Source of the DNA: Paractinoplanes brasiliensis
Lineage (GTDB): Bacteria > Actinomycetota > Actinomycetes > Mycobacteriales > Micromonosporaceae
Length of the DNA stretch: 64,000 nt
NCBI RefSeq assembly: GCF_004362215.1
Contig: NZ_SNWR01000001.1
Span: 3,950,001 to 4,014,000, forward strand
Reading direction: 5' to 3'
Below the pieces are notes generated by a model, which was given only the letters and a program-made list of their open reading frames with translations, made no database searches and had not been told where the DNA came from. Positions 16,267-27,064 of the stretch are shown one piece after another. Position 1 is the stretch's first letter, and each line of letters opens with the position of its first letter. The position numbers and the translations under genes are program-made.

Positions 16267-17118
16267 ATGAACGAGCTCGACGTGGCGGAAGTAGAAATGA
16301 TCGTCCGCACCGCGCTGGCCGAGGACCTCGGCTCGCCGCCGCGCGACGTGACCAGCGAGGCCACCATCCCGGCCGACCAGACCGATACGGCCGAGCTGGT
16401 GGCGCGGGCCGACGGCGTGGTGGCGGGGCTGCCGGTGGCGGCGATCGTCTTCAACGACACGTCGGGCCACGTGGCCACCTTCGAGCAGCGGGTGGCCGAG
16501 GGCGACCGGGTGCGGCGCGGCGACGTGCTGGCCGTGATCACCGGTCCCACCCGGGCCTTGCTGACCGGCGAGCGTACGGCCCTCAACCTGCTCAGCCGCA
16601 TGTCCGGTGTGGCCACTCACACCCGCCGCTGGGCCGACGCGCTGGCCGGCACGAAGGCCACCGTGCTGGACACCCGCAAGACCACACCCGGCCTGCGCTA
16701 CCTCGAGAAATACGCCGTACGGGTCGGCGGCGGCACCAACAAGCGCATGGGCCTCTACGACGTCGCCATGATCAAGGACAACCACAAGCTCGCCGCCGGC
16801 AGCATCACCGCCGCCTTCCGCCTCGTCCGCGAGAAGTTCCCCGACGTGCCGGTGCAGGTCGAGGTGACCACGGTGGCCGAGGCGGTCGAGGCGGTCGAGG
16901 CCGGGGCGACGTTCCTGCTCTGCGACAACATGCCGCCCGACCGGCTGCGCGAGGTGGTGGCCGAGGTGGGTGACCGGGCCGAGCTCGAGGCGACCGGCAA
17001 CCTACGCTTGGAGACGGTTTCGGATTACGCCGCCACCGGTGTCGACTACCTCTCGGTCGGCGGCCTGACCCACTCCTCCCCCATCCTCGACATCGCCATG
17101 GACCTGCGCCCCCGCTGA
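16267..17118 (+). CDS. nadC: Nicotinate-nucleotide pyrophosphorylase (quinolinate phosphoribosyltransferase)
   Basis: Converts quinolinate and PRPP to nicotinate mononucleotide. The 283-residue protein shows AEDLGSPPRDVTSEATIP at the N-terminus, GERTALNLLSRMSGVAT, the substrate-binding TRKTTPGLRYLEKYAVR and KRMGLYDVAMIKDNH, and the PRPP-site LEATGNL and DYLSVGGLTHS. ATG with GGGGGAA upstream. The frame is open far upstream, across nadB, because of the high GC, but that is not a fused gene. Confidence 0.96.
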   Translation: MNELDVAEVEMIVRTALAEDLGSPPRDVTSEATIPADQTDTAELVARADGVVAGLPVAAIVFNDTSGHVATFEQRVAEGDRVRRGDVLAVITGPTRALLTGERTALNLLSRMSGVATHTRRWADALAGTKATVLDTRKTTPGLRYLEKYAVRVGGGTNKRMGLYDVAMIKDNHKLAAGSITAAFRLVREKFPDVPVQVEVTTVAEAVEAVEAGATFLLCDNMPPDRLREVVAEVGDRAELEATGNLRLETVSDYAATGVDYLSVGGLTHSSPILDIAMDLRPR

Positions 17119-17148
17119 CGGCCGGGGGCCCGAGACAAAGGGTTTCCC

Positions 17149-17907
17149 GTGCTGCTCTGCATCGACATCGGCAACACGAACACAGTGCTGGCGACCTTCG
17201 ACGGCGACAAGCTGGTGCACAACTGGCGGATCAAGACCGACGCGCGGTCCACGGCGGACGAGCTCGGCCTGATGTTCCGCGGGCTGCTGGCCGGAGACGC
17301 CGTCGAGATCACCGGGGTCGCGGCGTGCTCGACCGTGCCGGCCGCCCTGCGCAGCGTGCGGACGATGCTGGCCCGCTACTACGGCGAGCTGCCCAATGTG
17401 ATCGTCGAGCCCGGCGTACGGACCGGCGTGCAGCTGGCCATCGACAACCCCAAGGAGGTCGGGGCCGACCGGGTGGTGAACACGCTGGCCGCGCACGCGC
17501 TCTACGGCGGCCCGTCCATCGTGGTCGACTTCGGCACCACCACCAACTTCGACGTGATCAGCGAGCGGGGCGAGTTCCTGGGCGGGGCGTTCGCGCCGGG
17601 CATCGAGATCTCGTTCGACGCGCTCGCCGCCCGCGCCGCCCAGCTGCGCAAGGTCGAGCCGGCCAAACCCAAGTCGGTGATCGGCAAGAACACCGTCGAG
17701 TGCCTGCAGTCCGGCATGTATTTCGGGTTCGCCGGACAGGTCGACGGCATCGTCTCGCGCATGATCGACGAGATCGGGCCGGTCAAGGCAGTGATCGCCA
17801 CGGGCGGGCTGGCCTGGCTGGTCAAGGACGAGTGCAAGACGATCACCGCCCACGAGCCGATGATCACGCTGATCGGCCTGCGGATGGTATATGAGCGGAA
17901 CGTGTGA
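17149..17907 (+). CDS. coaX: Type III pantothenate kinase
   Basis: Phosphorylates pantothenate, the first step from vitamin to CoA. The 252-residue ASKHA-fold protein has CIDIGNTNTVLATF at the N-terminus, GADRVVNTLAAHALYG, VVDFGTTTNFDVI and GGAFAPGIEISFDAL, which are the type III signatures, and AVIATGGLAWL near the end. GTG start. It completes a local cofactor block with panC and panD about 4 kb upstream. Confidence 0.95.
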   Translation: MLLCIDIGNTNTVLATFDGDKLVHNWRIKTDARSTADELGLMFRGLLAGDAVEITGVAACSTVPAALRSVRTMLARYYGELPNVIVEPGVRTGVQLAIDNPKEVGADRVVNTLAAHALYGGPSIVVDFGTTTNFDVISERGEFLGGAFAPGIEISFDALAARAAQLRKVEPAKPKSVIGKNTVECLQSGMYFGFAGQVDGIVSRMIDEIGPVKAVIATGGLAWLVKDECKTITAHEPMITLIGLRMVYERNV

Positions 17908-17997
17908 GAGGTTCCAGGGTTTTTATTCGGTTTTCCGCCGCGGGTAGGCCCTGAGTAGGCTTTACGCGCCTCATCCACTCATACAGAGAGTCGTGCC

Positions 17998-19506
17998 GTG
18001 ACCGAGCAGAATGTGCCCGTCCCTGATCCCGCCGAGGACCTTCCCGAGCAGATGCGGGTCCGCCGGTCGAAGCGGGACCGGATGCTCGCCGAAGGGGTGT
18101 CCCCCTACCCGGTGAACGTCGCTCGGACGGCGACGCTGAAGCAGGTCCGCGAGCAGTACGCCGACCTGCCCGTCGACGCGGCCACCGCCGATCAGGTGTC
18201 GGTCGCGGGCCGGCTCATCTTCATCCGCAACGGCGGCAAGCTCTGTTTCGCCACCCTGCGCGACGGTGACGGCACCGAGCTCCAGGCCATGCTCTCGCTG
18301 GCCAAGGTGGGTGAGGAGCGCCTGGCCGCGTGGAAGCAGCTCGTCGACCTGGGCGACATCGTCTCGGTCACCGGCGAGGTGATCACCAGCAAGCGCGGCG
18401 AGCTCTCCGTGCTGGCCGACACGTGGGCGATGAGCGCCAAGGCCTTGCGGCCGCTTCCGGTGGCGCACAAGCCGCTCTCGGAGGAGACGCGGGTCCGTCA
18501 GCGGTACGTGGATCTGATCGTCCGCCCGCAGGCACGTGACACGGTTCGCTTCCGGGCCACCGTCGTGCGCAGCCTGCGTGAGTCGCTGTTCCGGCGCAAT
18601 TTCCTCGAGGTCGAAACGCCGATGTTGCAGTTGTTGCACGGCGGTGCCACGGCCCGCCCGTTTGTGACGCACAGCAACGCCCTCGACACCGATCTCTATC
18701 TGCGGATCGCGCCCGAACTCTTTTTGAAGCGGGCAGTCGTCGGTGGCATCGACCGCGTCTTCGAGATCAACCGGAACTTCCGCAATGAGGGTATGGACTC
18801 CACCCACTCGCCGGAGTTCGCGGCGCTCGAGGCCTACCAGGCGTACGCGGACTACAACGTCATGCAACAGCAGACGCGCGAGTGGATTCAGGAAGCCGCC
18901 TTTGCAGTCGCCGGATCACACGTAGTGACCCACTTCGACGGCACCGAGTTGGATCTCGGTGGCGAGTGGGCGTCGGTGACGCTCTATGGTTCGCTCTCGG
19001 AGGCCCTCGGCGAAGAAGTCACCCCGCAGACCGAAATCGCGCAACTGCAGCGGTATGCCGAAAAGCATGACCTTTCCGTCGATCCCAAGTGGGGCCCCGG
19101 CAAGCTCGTCGAGGAGCTGTTCGAGCACCTCGTGGAGCACACCCTGCAGGCGCCGACGTTTGTGCGGGATTATCCCGAAGAGACCGCTCCGCTGACCCGC
19201 GCCCACCGCGAGACCCCGGGTCTCACCGAGAAGTGGGACCTCTACGTGAAGGGTTTCGAGTTGGCCACCGCGTATTCCGAGCTGGTCGATCCGGTCGTGC
19301 AGCGCGATCGGCTGCTCGCCCAGTCGCTGCTGGCCGCGGGCGGCGACGCCGAGGCGATGCAGCTGGACGAGGATTTCCTCCGTGCCATGGAGTACGGAAT
19401 GCCGCCGTCCGGTGGCATGGGAATGGGAATCGACCGCCTTCTGATGGCGCTCACCGGGCTCGGTATTCGGGAAACGATCCTCTTCCCGCTCGTCCGGCCG
19501 GAGTAA
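17998..19506 (+). CDS. lysS: Lysyl-tRNA synthetase, class II
   Basis: The 502-residue protein has an N-terminal OB-fold anticodon-binding domain (about 50-180; VAGRLIFIRNGGKLCFATLRDG) and the class II catalytic core: VETPMLQ, RIAPELFLKRAVVGG, motif 2 FEINRNFRNEGMDSTHSPEF and motif 3 GMGMGIDRLLMAL. GTG start after a 90-base gap in which TAGGCT (17956-17961) could be a -10 element. Codon use in the second half is somewhat less GC-biased than neighbours. Confidence 0.96.
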   Translation: MTEQNVPVPDPAEDLPEQMRVRRSKRDRMLAEGVSPYPVNVARTATLKQVREQYADLPVDAATADQVSVAGRLIFIRNGGKLCFATLRDGDGTELQAMLSLAKVGEERLAAWKQLVDLGDIVSVTGEVITSKRGELSVLADTWAMSAKALRPLPVAHKPLSEETRVRQRYVDLIVRPQARDTVRFRATVVRSLRESLFRRNFLEVETPMLQLLHGGATARPFVTHSNALDTDLYLRIAPELFLKRAVVGGIDRVFEINRNFRNEGMDSTHSPEFAALEAYQAYADYNVMQQQTREWIQEAAFAVAGSHVVTHFDGTELDLGGEWASVTLYGSLSEALGEEVTPQTEIAQLQRYAEKHDLSVDPKWGPGKLVEELFEHLVEHTLQAPTFVRDYPEETAPLTRAHRETPGLTEKWDLYVKGFELATAYSELVDPVVQRDRLLAQSLLAAGGDAEAMQLDEDFLRAMEYGMPPSGGMGMGIDRLLMALTGLGIRETILFPLVRPE

Positions 19507-19562
19507 GAACCGGCCCTCGTCAGTAAGAGCCGGCCCGCCCCAGTAAGGGCCCGGGCCGGCTC
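19501..19562 (+). terminator. Three 20-bp tandem repeats forming the lysS terminator
   Basis: Three degenerate 20-bp units (starting 19501, 19521, 19541) begin GAGTAAG or CAGTAAG, the first containing the lysS stop codon. The second and third give a perfect 11-bp stem, GAGCCGGCCCG at 19527-19537 with CGGGCCGGCTC at 19552-19562. The hairpin probably ends lysS transcription; no T-run follows. Confidence 0.6.
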
Positions 19563-19597
19563 GGACAATCCAAAATAACAAAATGTTGCGACCGCCA

Positions 19598-19628
19598 TTG
19601 ACGGACGACTGCGCCCTGGCGTTATTGT
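19598..19628 (+). promoter_or_regulatory. Candidate lsr2 promoter
   Basis: TTGACG (19598-19603) and TATTGT (19623-19628) form -35 and -10 hexamers with a 19-bp spacer, 47 bases before the lsr2 start. The region around is unusually AT-rich for this genome (caaaataacaaaatgttg), a composition that Lsr2 itself favours, so autoregulation is plausible. Confidence 0.5.
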
Positions 19629-19675
19629 CTGTGCGTTGTGGTGGGGAGAACCTGTGTTCGGGAGGATAACCGCGC

Positions 19676-20032
19676 GTGGCCAAGCAGATCATTCACAAGC
19701 TGGTCGATGACATCGACGGGGGCGACGCCGACGAGACGGTGAAGTTCGCTCTCGACGGGATTCAGTACGAGATCGACCTGTCGGAGAAGAACGCCACCAA
19801 ATTGCGTGAGCTGTTCGAGCCGTACGTGACGGCCGGCTCCAAGGTCGCTCGCGGCGGAGTGGTTGTGGGGGGCCGGGCCGCTCGTGGCCGCGGCGGCGCC
19901 ACCGCCGACCGGGAGCAGAACAAGGCCATCCGCGAGTGGGCCAAGAAGGCCGGCAAGGACATCTCGGACCGGGGTCGCATCCCGCAGGAGATCGTGGACG
20001 AGTTCCACGCCAAGGGGCCGGGTCGCAACTGA
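19676..20032 (+). CDS. lsr2: Lsr2 family nucleoid-associated protein
   Basis: A 118-residue H-NS-like protein that bridges AT-rich DNA and silences acquired genes in actinobacteria. The N-terminal dimerisation domain (IIHKLVDDIDGGDADETVKFALDGIQYEIDL region) and the C-terminal DNA-binding domain ending SDRGRIPQEIVDEFHAK, with the RGR minor-groove hook, are both intact. A Gly/Arg linker (ARGRGG) joins them. GTG start with GGGAGG ribosome site. Monocistronic by flanking terminators. Confidence 0.95.
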   Translation: MAKQIIHKLVDDIDGGDADETVKFALDGIQYEIDLSEKNATKLRELFEPYVTAGSKVARGGVVVGGRAARGRGGATADREQNKAIREWAKKAGKDISDRGRIPQEIVDEFHAKGPGRN

Positions 20033-20049
20033 CGACCGCCCACGGACGC

Positions 20050-20093
20050 AGCAGGGTCCGCCGCACACCGGTGCGGCGGGCCCTGCTTCTTTT
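20050..20093 (+). terminator. Rho-independent terminator after lsr2
   Basis: AGCAGGGTCCGCCGCAC (20050-20066) pairs with GTGCGGCGGGCCCTGCT (20071-20087), with one G-T mismatch and a 4-nt loop, followed by a CTTCTTTT tract. This is a classic hairpin plus T-run 18 bases after the lsr2 stop. Confidence 0.85.
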
Positions 20094-20122
20094 CGCTCGA
20101 TCTTCGGCGCCGCGCCGTAGGG

Positions 20123-20165
20123 TTATCCACAGGTGGGGACAACGTTGTCCACAGCCTGTGGACAA
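20123..20165. promoter_or_regulatory. Array of four alternating DnaA-box-like sites
   Basis: TTATCCACA (20123-20131, forward) equals the canonical DnaA box. TGGGGACAA (20134-20142, reverse, one mismatch), TTGTCCACA (20145-20153, forward, the high-GC actinobacterial form) and TGTGGACAA (20157-20165, reverse) follow. Starts are spaced 11, 11 and 12 bp, about one helical turn, giving two near-perfect palindromes. No dnaA or dnaN is nearby, so this is not the usual oriC setting; a DnaA titration or regulatory role for clpC or lsr2 is possible. Confidence 0.55.
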
Positions 20166-20383
20166 CGGAACCCCGATTTCGCTGTCCGCGTAGCCGTACC
20201 GCTGGGGGAACAGCCTCTGAGCGTGCGAAGTTGGCTAAATCAACGTTGCGGACGGTTTCAAGGGGCCGCGAGGACCCAGCAAGACCACCCGGCGGCGATA
20301 GAGTTGTCAGTACGGGTATCACCGATGCCCGTGCGCTGGCCCCGCCAGTCCATTGGCGCACGGCACGTGAGGAGCACGAGGGC
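20166..20383. other. Intergenic leader upstream of clpC
   Basis: No gene is seen here. TTTCGCTGTCCGCG (from about 20177) loosely resembles half of the actinobacterial ClgR operator, which controls clp genes, but the second arm is imperfect. A GAGGAG ribosome-site-like run lies 10-15 bases before the clpC ATG. No convincing -10/-35 pair was found. Confidence 0.3.
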
Positions 20384-22906
<2,523 letters not shown>

Positions 22907-22914
22907 GCACAAGT

Positions 22915-22960
22915 ACGAAACGGCCCGGCTGCGACGAGAAGCGCAGCCGGGCCGTTTCGT
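22915..22960. terminator. Strong bidirectional terminator between clpC and GH43 genes
   Basis: ACGAAACGGCCCGGCTGCG (22915-22933) and CGCAGCCGGGCCGTTTCGT (22942-22960) are a perfect 19-bp stem with an 8-nt loop. AAAC/GTTT at the base supplies a short T-run in both directions, so it can terminate clpC and the convergent glycosidase operon. Confidence 0.85.
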
Positions 22961-23009
22961 GCGCAGGCCCGCGCACGCGGCGGGGGGACCGCGTGCGCGG
23001 GGGCTGGGG

Positions 23010-24407
23010 TCAGCTCAGCCGCAGGACAGTGCCGGTCGAGCCGAGCGAGACGGTCGAACCCGAGAAGCGCAGGTAACCGCCGTCGGTGCGCAGCTTGAGG
23101 CCTGTACGGGTCGTCTCGCGGCGGAACACCAGGGGGCTGCCGCCGAGGGCCAGGCCCGGGCCGATGAACTGATCCGGGTGGTCGACCGACCGAGCCACCT
23201 CCGTGCCGTCGTCACGGGCCTCGAAGCGGAACTGCGTCGCGGCGAGGTCGTGCGGCGCCCGCTCGACCACCAGCGCACCGCCGGTGGAATGCCGCACGAA
23301 GTCGTTCGGCCGGTCCGCGGGGGAGATCCGTACGATCGGCCCGCCGTCACCCACGGGCACGCCGAACAGCGGGGTGCCGTCCGGATGCCAGTAGAGCCGC
23401 TGCACCCGCGCGTGCCGGTTGGGGTCGTACAGCGGGTCGCCGGTGATGTCCCGGTAGTCGCGGGCGTGGTAGACGAGCACGTCCGTACGCCCGTCCTCGG
23501 CCACCGTGAACGAGTTGTGCCCGGGCCCGTAACGAGCGGTGGCCGCCGACGTCACGAAGACCGGGTCGGGCGTCTTCACCCACGACTCGCGCCGCAGCAG
23601 GTCGGCGTCCGCGTCCGCGGTGAGCAGGCCCATGCAGTAACGCGCGTCAGTGGCGCTGGCCGAGAAGGTCAGGAACACCCGGCCGTTGCGGATCAGGACG
23701 GCCGGCCCCTCGTTGACCCGGAAACCCTGGATCTCCCAGTCCCGGGTGGGCGTGGTGATCCGGGTCGGCTTGGTCGCCAGCGACCACGGTGTGCCCATCC
23801 GGGCGATGTAGAGGCTGGTGTTGACCGCGATCTCGGGCTCGCTCTGCGCCCACACCAGGTAACGCTTGCCGCGGTGGGCGAACGTCGTGGCGTCCAGCGT
23901 GAAGCCGTCCCACTCGGTCATCAGCTGGGTTTTGAGCTGCCAGCCGGTCGGGTCGAGCGGGTCGGCCAGCGGCGACTCCAGCACGTAGGTGCGGATGCGG
24001 AACACGTCGTCGGAGTCGCCGGCCGCGAAGTAGACGTACCACTTGCCGCCGATGCGGTGCAGCTCCGGCGCCCAGATGTGCCCGGCCATCTTGCCGCCGG
24101 CCGGGCGCCGCCAGATCACCGTCTCGGCCGCGCCGGTGAGCCCGGCCAGGGTGGACGCGCCGCGCAGGGCGATCCGGTCGTACTCGGGCACCGAGCCGGT
24201 GAAGTAGTACATGCCGTTGGTGCGCGGGGTGACGAACGGGTCGGCCCGCTGGGTGACCAGCGGCTGGACGGTCGGGACGCCGTAGATTTCGGCGTCGGTG
24301 CGGGGCTGGGCGGCGGTGGCAGGCGACGAGGAGGCCAGGCCGATCCCGGCCAGACCGGTGCCGGCAGCTGCCCCGAGAAGCGTGCGTCGCCTCAGGTGGA
24401 AGGACAT
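23010..24407 (-). CDS. Secreted GH43-type arabinofuranosidase/arabinanase with C-terminal AbfB-like domain
   Basis: A 465-residue protein with a Tat-type signal (RRRTLLGAAAGTGLAG..., cleavage near ATAA). The five-bladed propeller of GH43 follows: catalytic Asp in QRADPFVT (about 55), WAPELHRIGGKWYVYFAA, the modulating Asp in LDATTF and the acid Glu in NEGPAVL. The last ~125 residues (DFVRHSTGGALVVE, DQFIGPGL, GYLRFSGSTVSL) look like a shortened AbfB/CBM42 beta-trefoil, as in exo-1,5-alpha-L-arabinofuranosidases of streptomycetes. It is second in an operon, 10 bases after the GH51 gene. Substrate arabinan is inferred. Confidence 0.8.
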   Translation of the reverse strand: MSFHLRRRTLLGAAAGTGLAGIGLASSSPATAAQPRTDAEIYGVPTVQPLVTQRADPFVTPRTNGMYYFTGSVPEYDRIALRGASTLAGLTGAAETVIWRRPAGGKMAGHIWAPELHRIGGKWYVYFAAGDSDDVFRIRTYVLESPLADPLDPTGWQLKTQLMTEWDGFTLDATTFAHRGKRYLVWAQSEPEIAVNTSLYIARMGTPWSLATKPTRITTPTRDWEIQGFRVNEGPAVLIRNGRVFLTFSASATDARYCMGLLTADADADLLRRESWVKTPDPVFVTSAATARYGPGHNSFTVAEDGRTDVLVYHARDYRDITGDPLYDPNRHARVQRLYWHPDGTPLFGVPVGDGGPIVRISPADRPNDFVRHSTGGALVVERAPHDLAATQFRFEARDDGTEVARSVDHPDQFIGPGLALGGSPLVFRRETTRTGLKLRTDGGYLRFSGSTVSLGSTGTVLRLS

Positions 24408-24417
24408 GCGAGGCTCC

Positions 24418-26916
24418 TTATCGGATCTTGAGGCGCAGGAAGGTGACCGAGCTTCCGGGGAACTCCCGGCTGAAGGTCGAGCCGAGGCCCTTGACCGTCG
24501 AGGTGACCGGCAGGATGGGTTCGGCCGAGCGGGTGTTCTGCTCGCCCGGGTCGCCGGTGAGCACGGTTATGCGGCCGGTGGAGGCCACCTTGAGCCGGCC
24601 GAGGTCGACCTTGGTGAGCGCCGGCTCGGGCGAGGCGTTCACGACCTTGACGATGATCTCGCCGGCCTTCGTGTCGCGGGTGACGACCTGTGCGAACGGC
24701 TCGGTGACCTGGTTGTCGTCGAAGCTGCCCCACACCTCGCCGTCGCGGATCAGCGTCACCTTCGTGCCGCGAACCTCGATCCGGAGGTCGTACGTCTGGC
24801 CGGTGTTGACCGTGTCGGGGCGGGTGAGCAGCTGTTCCTTGGCCGCTGACGACCCGGTGGCCTTCTCGATCGCGCCCTGCGTGTTGTTCCAGCCGCCCAG
24901 GTTCCACCAGTACCAGGAGCCCGAGTCCTTGATCCCGAAGGGGATGAGGAAGCCCTCGTCGCCGGCGGTCTTGGTGGCCTTGACGGTGATGTCGTATTCG
25001 GTCGCGGTGATGCCGGTGGCCGCCGCGACCATCGTGTTCTCGGCCGTCACGTCGGTTTGCGCGTACGCCCCGTCGGCCACCGCCCAAGCGCCGCGGTTCT
25101 CGAGCGGGGTCCAGCCGTCCGCGTTGCCGTCGTCGAAGGTGTCCTCGAGCAGCACCGTGCCGTCCGGCGTGGTGACCTTGAGATCGTCGTACCGGGCCGC
25201 CGTACGCCACGTGGAGAGCCCGACCCGGCCGGTGATCGGCTTCGGCTGCACGACCCGGCCACCGGTGACCGTGGACGGCACCACCCGGTCACCGACGTTG
25301 TTCATGAACAGCTTCTGCACCTGATAGCTGGTCGAGCCCCACGACTCGTCGTTGTCGAGCCAGATCAGGTCGGGCCGCCACTGCACGTTGTCGATGTTGG
25401 CGAACAGCGGGGCGTACGAGGCCATCTTGACCACGTCGGCGTTGCGCTCCAGCCCGGTCATGTAGGCCGCCTCGGCCAGCGAGTTGAAGAACTTGGCGTC
25501 CTGCGACGCGTACTCGCCGAGGAAGACCTTGGGGCCGCTGCGGTCGTACGAGTCGTAGCGGTCGTTGTTCTGCAGGAACCAGTTGGGACTGTTGTAGTAG
25601 TGCTCGTCGACCATCTCGGTGCCGGCGGCCTTGTTCTTGGCCCACAGGTTGTCGAAGGTGACGCCCATGTCGTCCGGCCCGGAGTTGCTGATCACCGTGA
25701 TGGCCGGGTACTTCGCCTTGATCGCGTCGCGGAACTTTCCGAAGTTCGCGAAGTACTCGTCGGGCAGGTTCTCCTCGTTGCCGACCGCCACCATGGTCAG
25801 GCCGAACGGTTTCGGGTGGCCCATCTGCTGCCGAAGCTTGCCCCATGTCGAGCTGACCGGGCCGTTGGCGAACTCGATCAGGTCGAGCGTGTCCTGGATG
25901 TGCCGCTGCAGCAGGGCCGGGTCGTCGGTCGCGCGGTTCTGCCCGCAGCCGGTGACCAGGGCCGGCACCACGGGCAGCGGGGCCGCGCCGATGTCCTCGC
26001 TGAACTGGAAGTACTCGTAGTAGCCGAGCCCGTAGCTCTGGTTGTAGCCCCAGAAGTTCGCGTTGGTGGCCCGGGTCTCGACCGGACCGACCGTGTCCTT
26101 CCACTGGTACGAGCGGGCGCGCGGGAAGCCGGAGGCGGCGTCGTACGCGTAGTGGCTGCCGGTGTTGACCAGGCACCCGCCGGGGAAGCGGACGAACCCG
26201 GGGCGCAGGGCGGCCACCTTTTCGGCGAGGTCTTTGCGCAGGCCGTGGCCCTTGTAGGTGGCGCGGGGGAACAACGACACCATGTCGAGCCGGTGGGCGC
26301 CGGCGCCGTTCGCCGACATGGAGAGGCGCCCGGCGTCGCTGGTGCTCGTGGCGCGCAGTGTCCCCGCGTACCGGGACCAGGTGTTGTCCTTGATGTTGAT
26401 CTTCAGGGGGGTGGCGAGCGCGGCGCCGCCGGCCGTCGCCAGCGAGATCGTCAGGGCTGCGGCGCTGTCGCTGCGGGCCCAGACCGAGAAGTCGTAGAGC
26501 TCGCCCTCCTTGACCGCGACGCCGCTGTTGAAGCCGGCGTTGGTGATGCTGCCCGGGCCGGTCAGCCGCAGGTAGGTGCGGTTGCGTTCGTTCAGGCGCT
26601 CGGCGTCGTCGACGGTGGTCGCCGTGCCGGTCGCCGTCCAGCCGGTCAGGCCCGTGTACGAGCGGTTGTCGGCGGCCTGGAACTCGAAGGAGCGGTTGCG
26701 GATCAGTTCGGCGTAGAGCCCGCCGTCGGCCGCGTAGTTGATGTCCTCGAAGAAGACGCCGTACATCTCGTCGCCGATGGCCGGGCCGGTCCTGGCCGGG
26801 TCGACGGTGATCGTGTAGTCGGGGGTGGGGGCGGCGGCGGCCGGTGGGGCGACCACCAGGGGCAACGCGGCCAGGGCAACAACGGCGCCGGCCGTTCGGG
26901 ATCGGAAGCGGGCCAC
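24418..26916 (-). CDS. Secreted GH51 alpha-L-arabinofuranosidase with inserted carbohydrate-binding modules
   Basis: An 832-residue protein with a Sec-type signal peptide (ends PPAAAAP). The GH51 core shows GVFFEDINYAADGGLYAELIRNRSFE, the acid/base Glu in MVAVGNEEN (about 379) and the nucleophile Glu in KVFLGEYAS (about 467). A CBM4/9-like beta-sandwich lies at about 75-215 and a LamG-like module (LLEDTFDDGNADGWTPLE onward) is inserted before the C-terminal strands. GH51 enzymes are often cytosolic, so secretion and the modules suggest attack on polymer. It heads the two-gene operon. Confidence 0.85.
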   Translation of the reverse strand: MARFRSRTAGAVVALAALPLVVAPPAAAAPTPDYTITVDPARTGPAIGDEMYGVFFEDINYAADGGLYAELIRNRSFEFQAADNRSYTGLTGWTATGTATTVDDAERLNERNRTYLRLTGPGSITNAGFNSGVAVKEGELYDFSVWARSDSAAALTISLATAGGAALATPLKINIKDNTWSRYAGTLRATSTSDAGRLSMSANGAGAHRLDMVSLFPRATYKGHGLRKDLAEKVAALRPGFVRFPGGCLVNTGSHYAYDAASGFPRARSYQWKDTVGPVETRATNANFWGYNQSYGLGYYEYFQFSEDIGAAPLPVVPALVTGCGQNRATDDPALLQRHIQDTLDLIEFANGPVSSTWGKLRQQMGHPKPFGLTMVAVGNEENLPDEYFANFGKFRDAIKAKYPAITVISNSGPDDMGVTFDNLWAKNKAAGTEMVDEHYYNSPNWFLQNNDRYDSYDRSGPKVFLGEYASQDAKFFNSLAEAAYMTGLERNADVVKMASYAPLFANIDNVQWRPDLIWLDNDESWGSTSYQVQKLFMNNVGDRVVPSTVTGGRVVQPKPITGRVGLSTWRTAARYDDLKVTTPDGTVLLEDTFDDGNADGWTPLENRGAWAVADGAYAQTDVTAENTMVAAATGITATEYDITVKATKTAGDEGFLIPFGIKDSGSWYWWNLGGWNNTQGAIEKATGSSAAKEQLLTRPDTVNTGQTYDLRIEVRGTKVTLIRDGEVWGSFDDNQVTEPFAQVVTRDTKAGEIIVKVVNASPEPALTKVDLGRLKVASTGRITVLTGDPGEQNTRSAEPILPVTSTVKGLGSTFSREFPGSSVTFLRLKIR

Positions 26917-26930
26917 GGGGGTCCTCCCGT

Positions 26931-26944
26931 TGTTCGCGCGAACA
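26931..26944 (-). promoter_or_regulatory. Perfect 14-bp palindrome in the arabinofuranosidase leader
   Basis: TGTTCGCGCGAACA is fully self-complementary and ends 14 bases upstream of the GH51 ATG, with CG at the centre as in LacI-family operators. A second, weaker dyad-like stretch (ATGTTAGCGTTCACCAT) lies near 27018-27034. No regulator gene is adjacent; sugar-responsive repression is inference. Confidence 0.45.
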
Positions 26945-27064
26945 CGTCGGCCTCCGAGTGCATGAACGGTGACTCCATTAGCGCACCTAGACGGCAGTGT
27001 CCGTGTGAGTTCGATCGATGTTAGCGTTCACCATAGAGGCAAGCGCGAACGAAGGCCAGAGGCT

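Noticed and set aside
14797..17118. A 773-codon open frame suggesting a NadB-NadC fusion
   Set aside because: Only the part from 16267 is NadC. The upstream part is in a different frame from nadB and reads as Arg/Pro-rich nonsense.
20123..20165. Chromosomal replication origin
   Set aside because: Only four boxes, no AT-rich unwinding element and no dnaA, dnaN or rpmH nearby.
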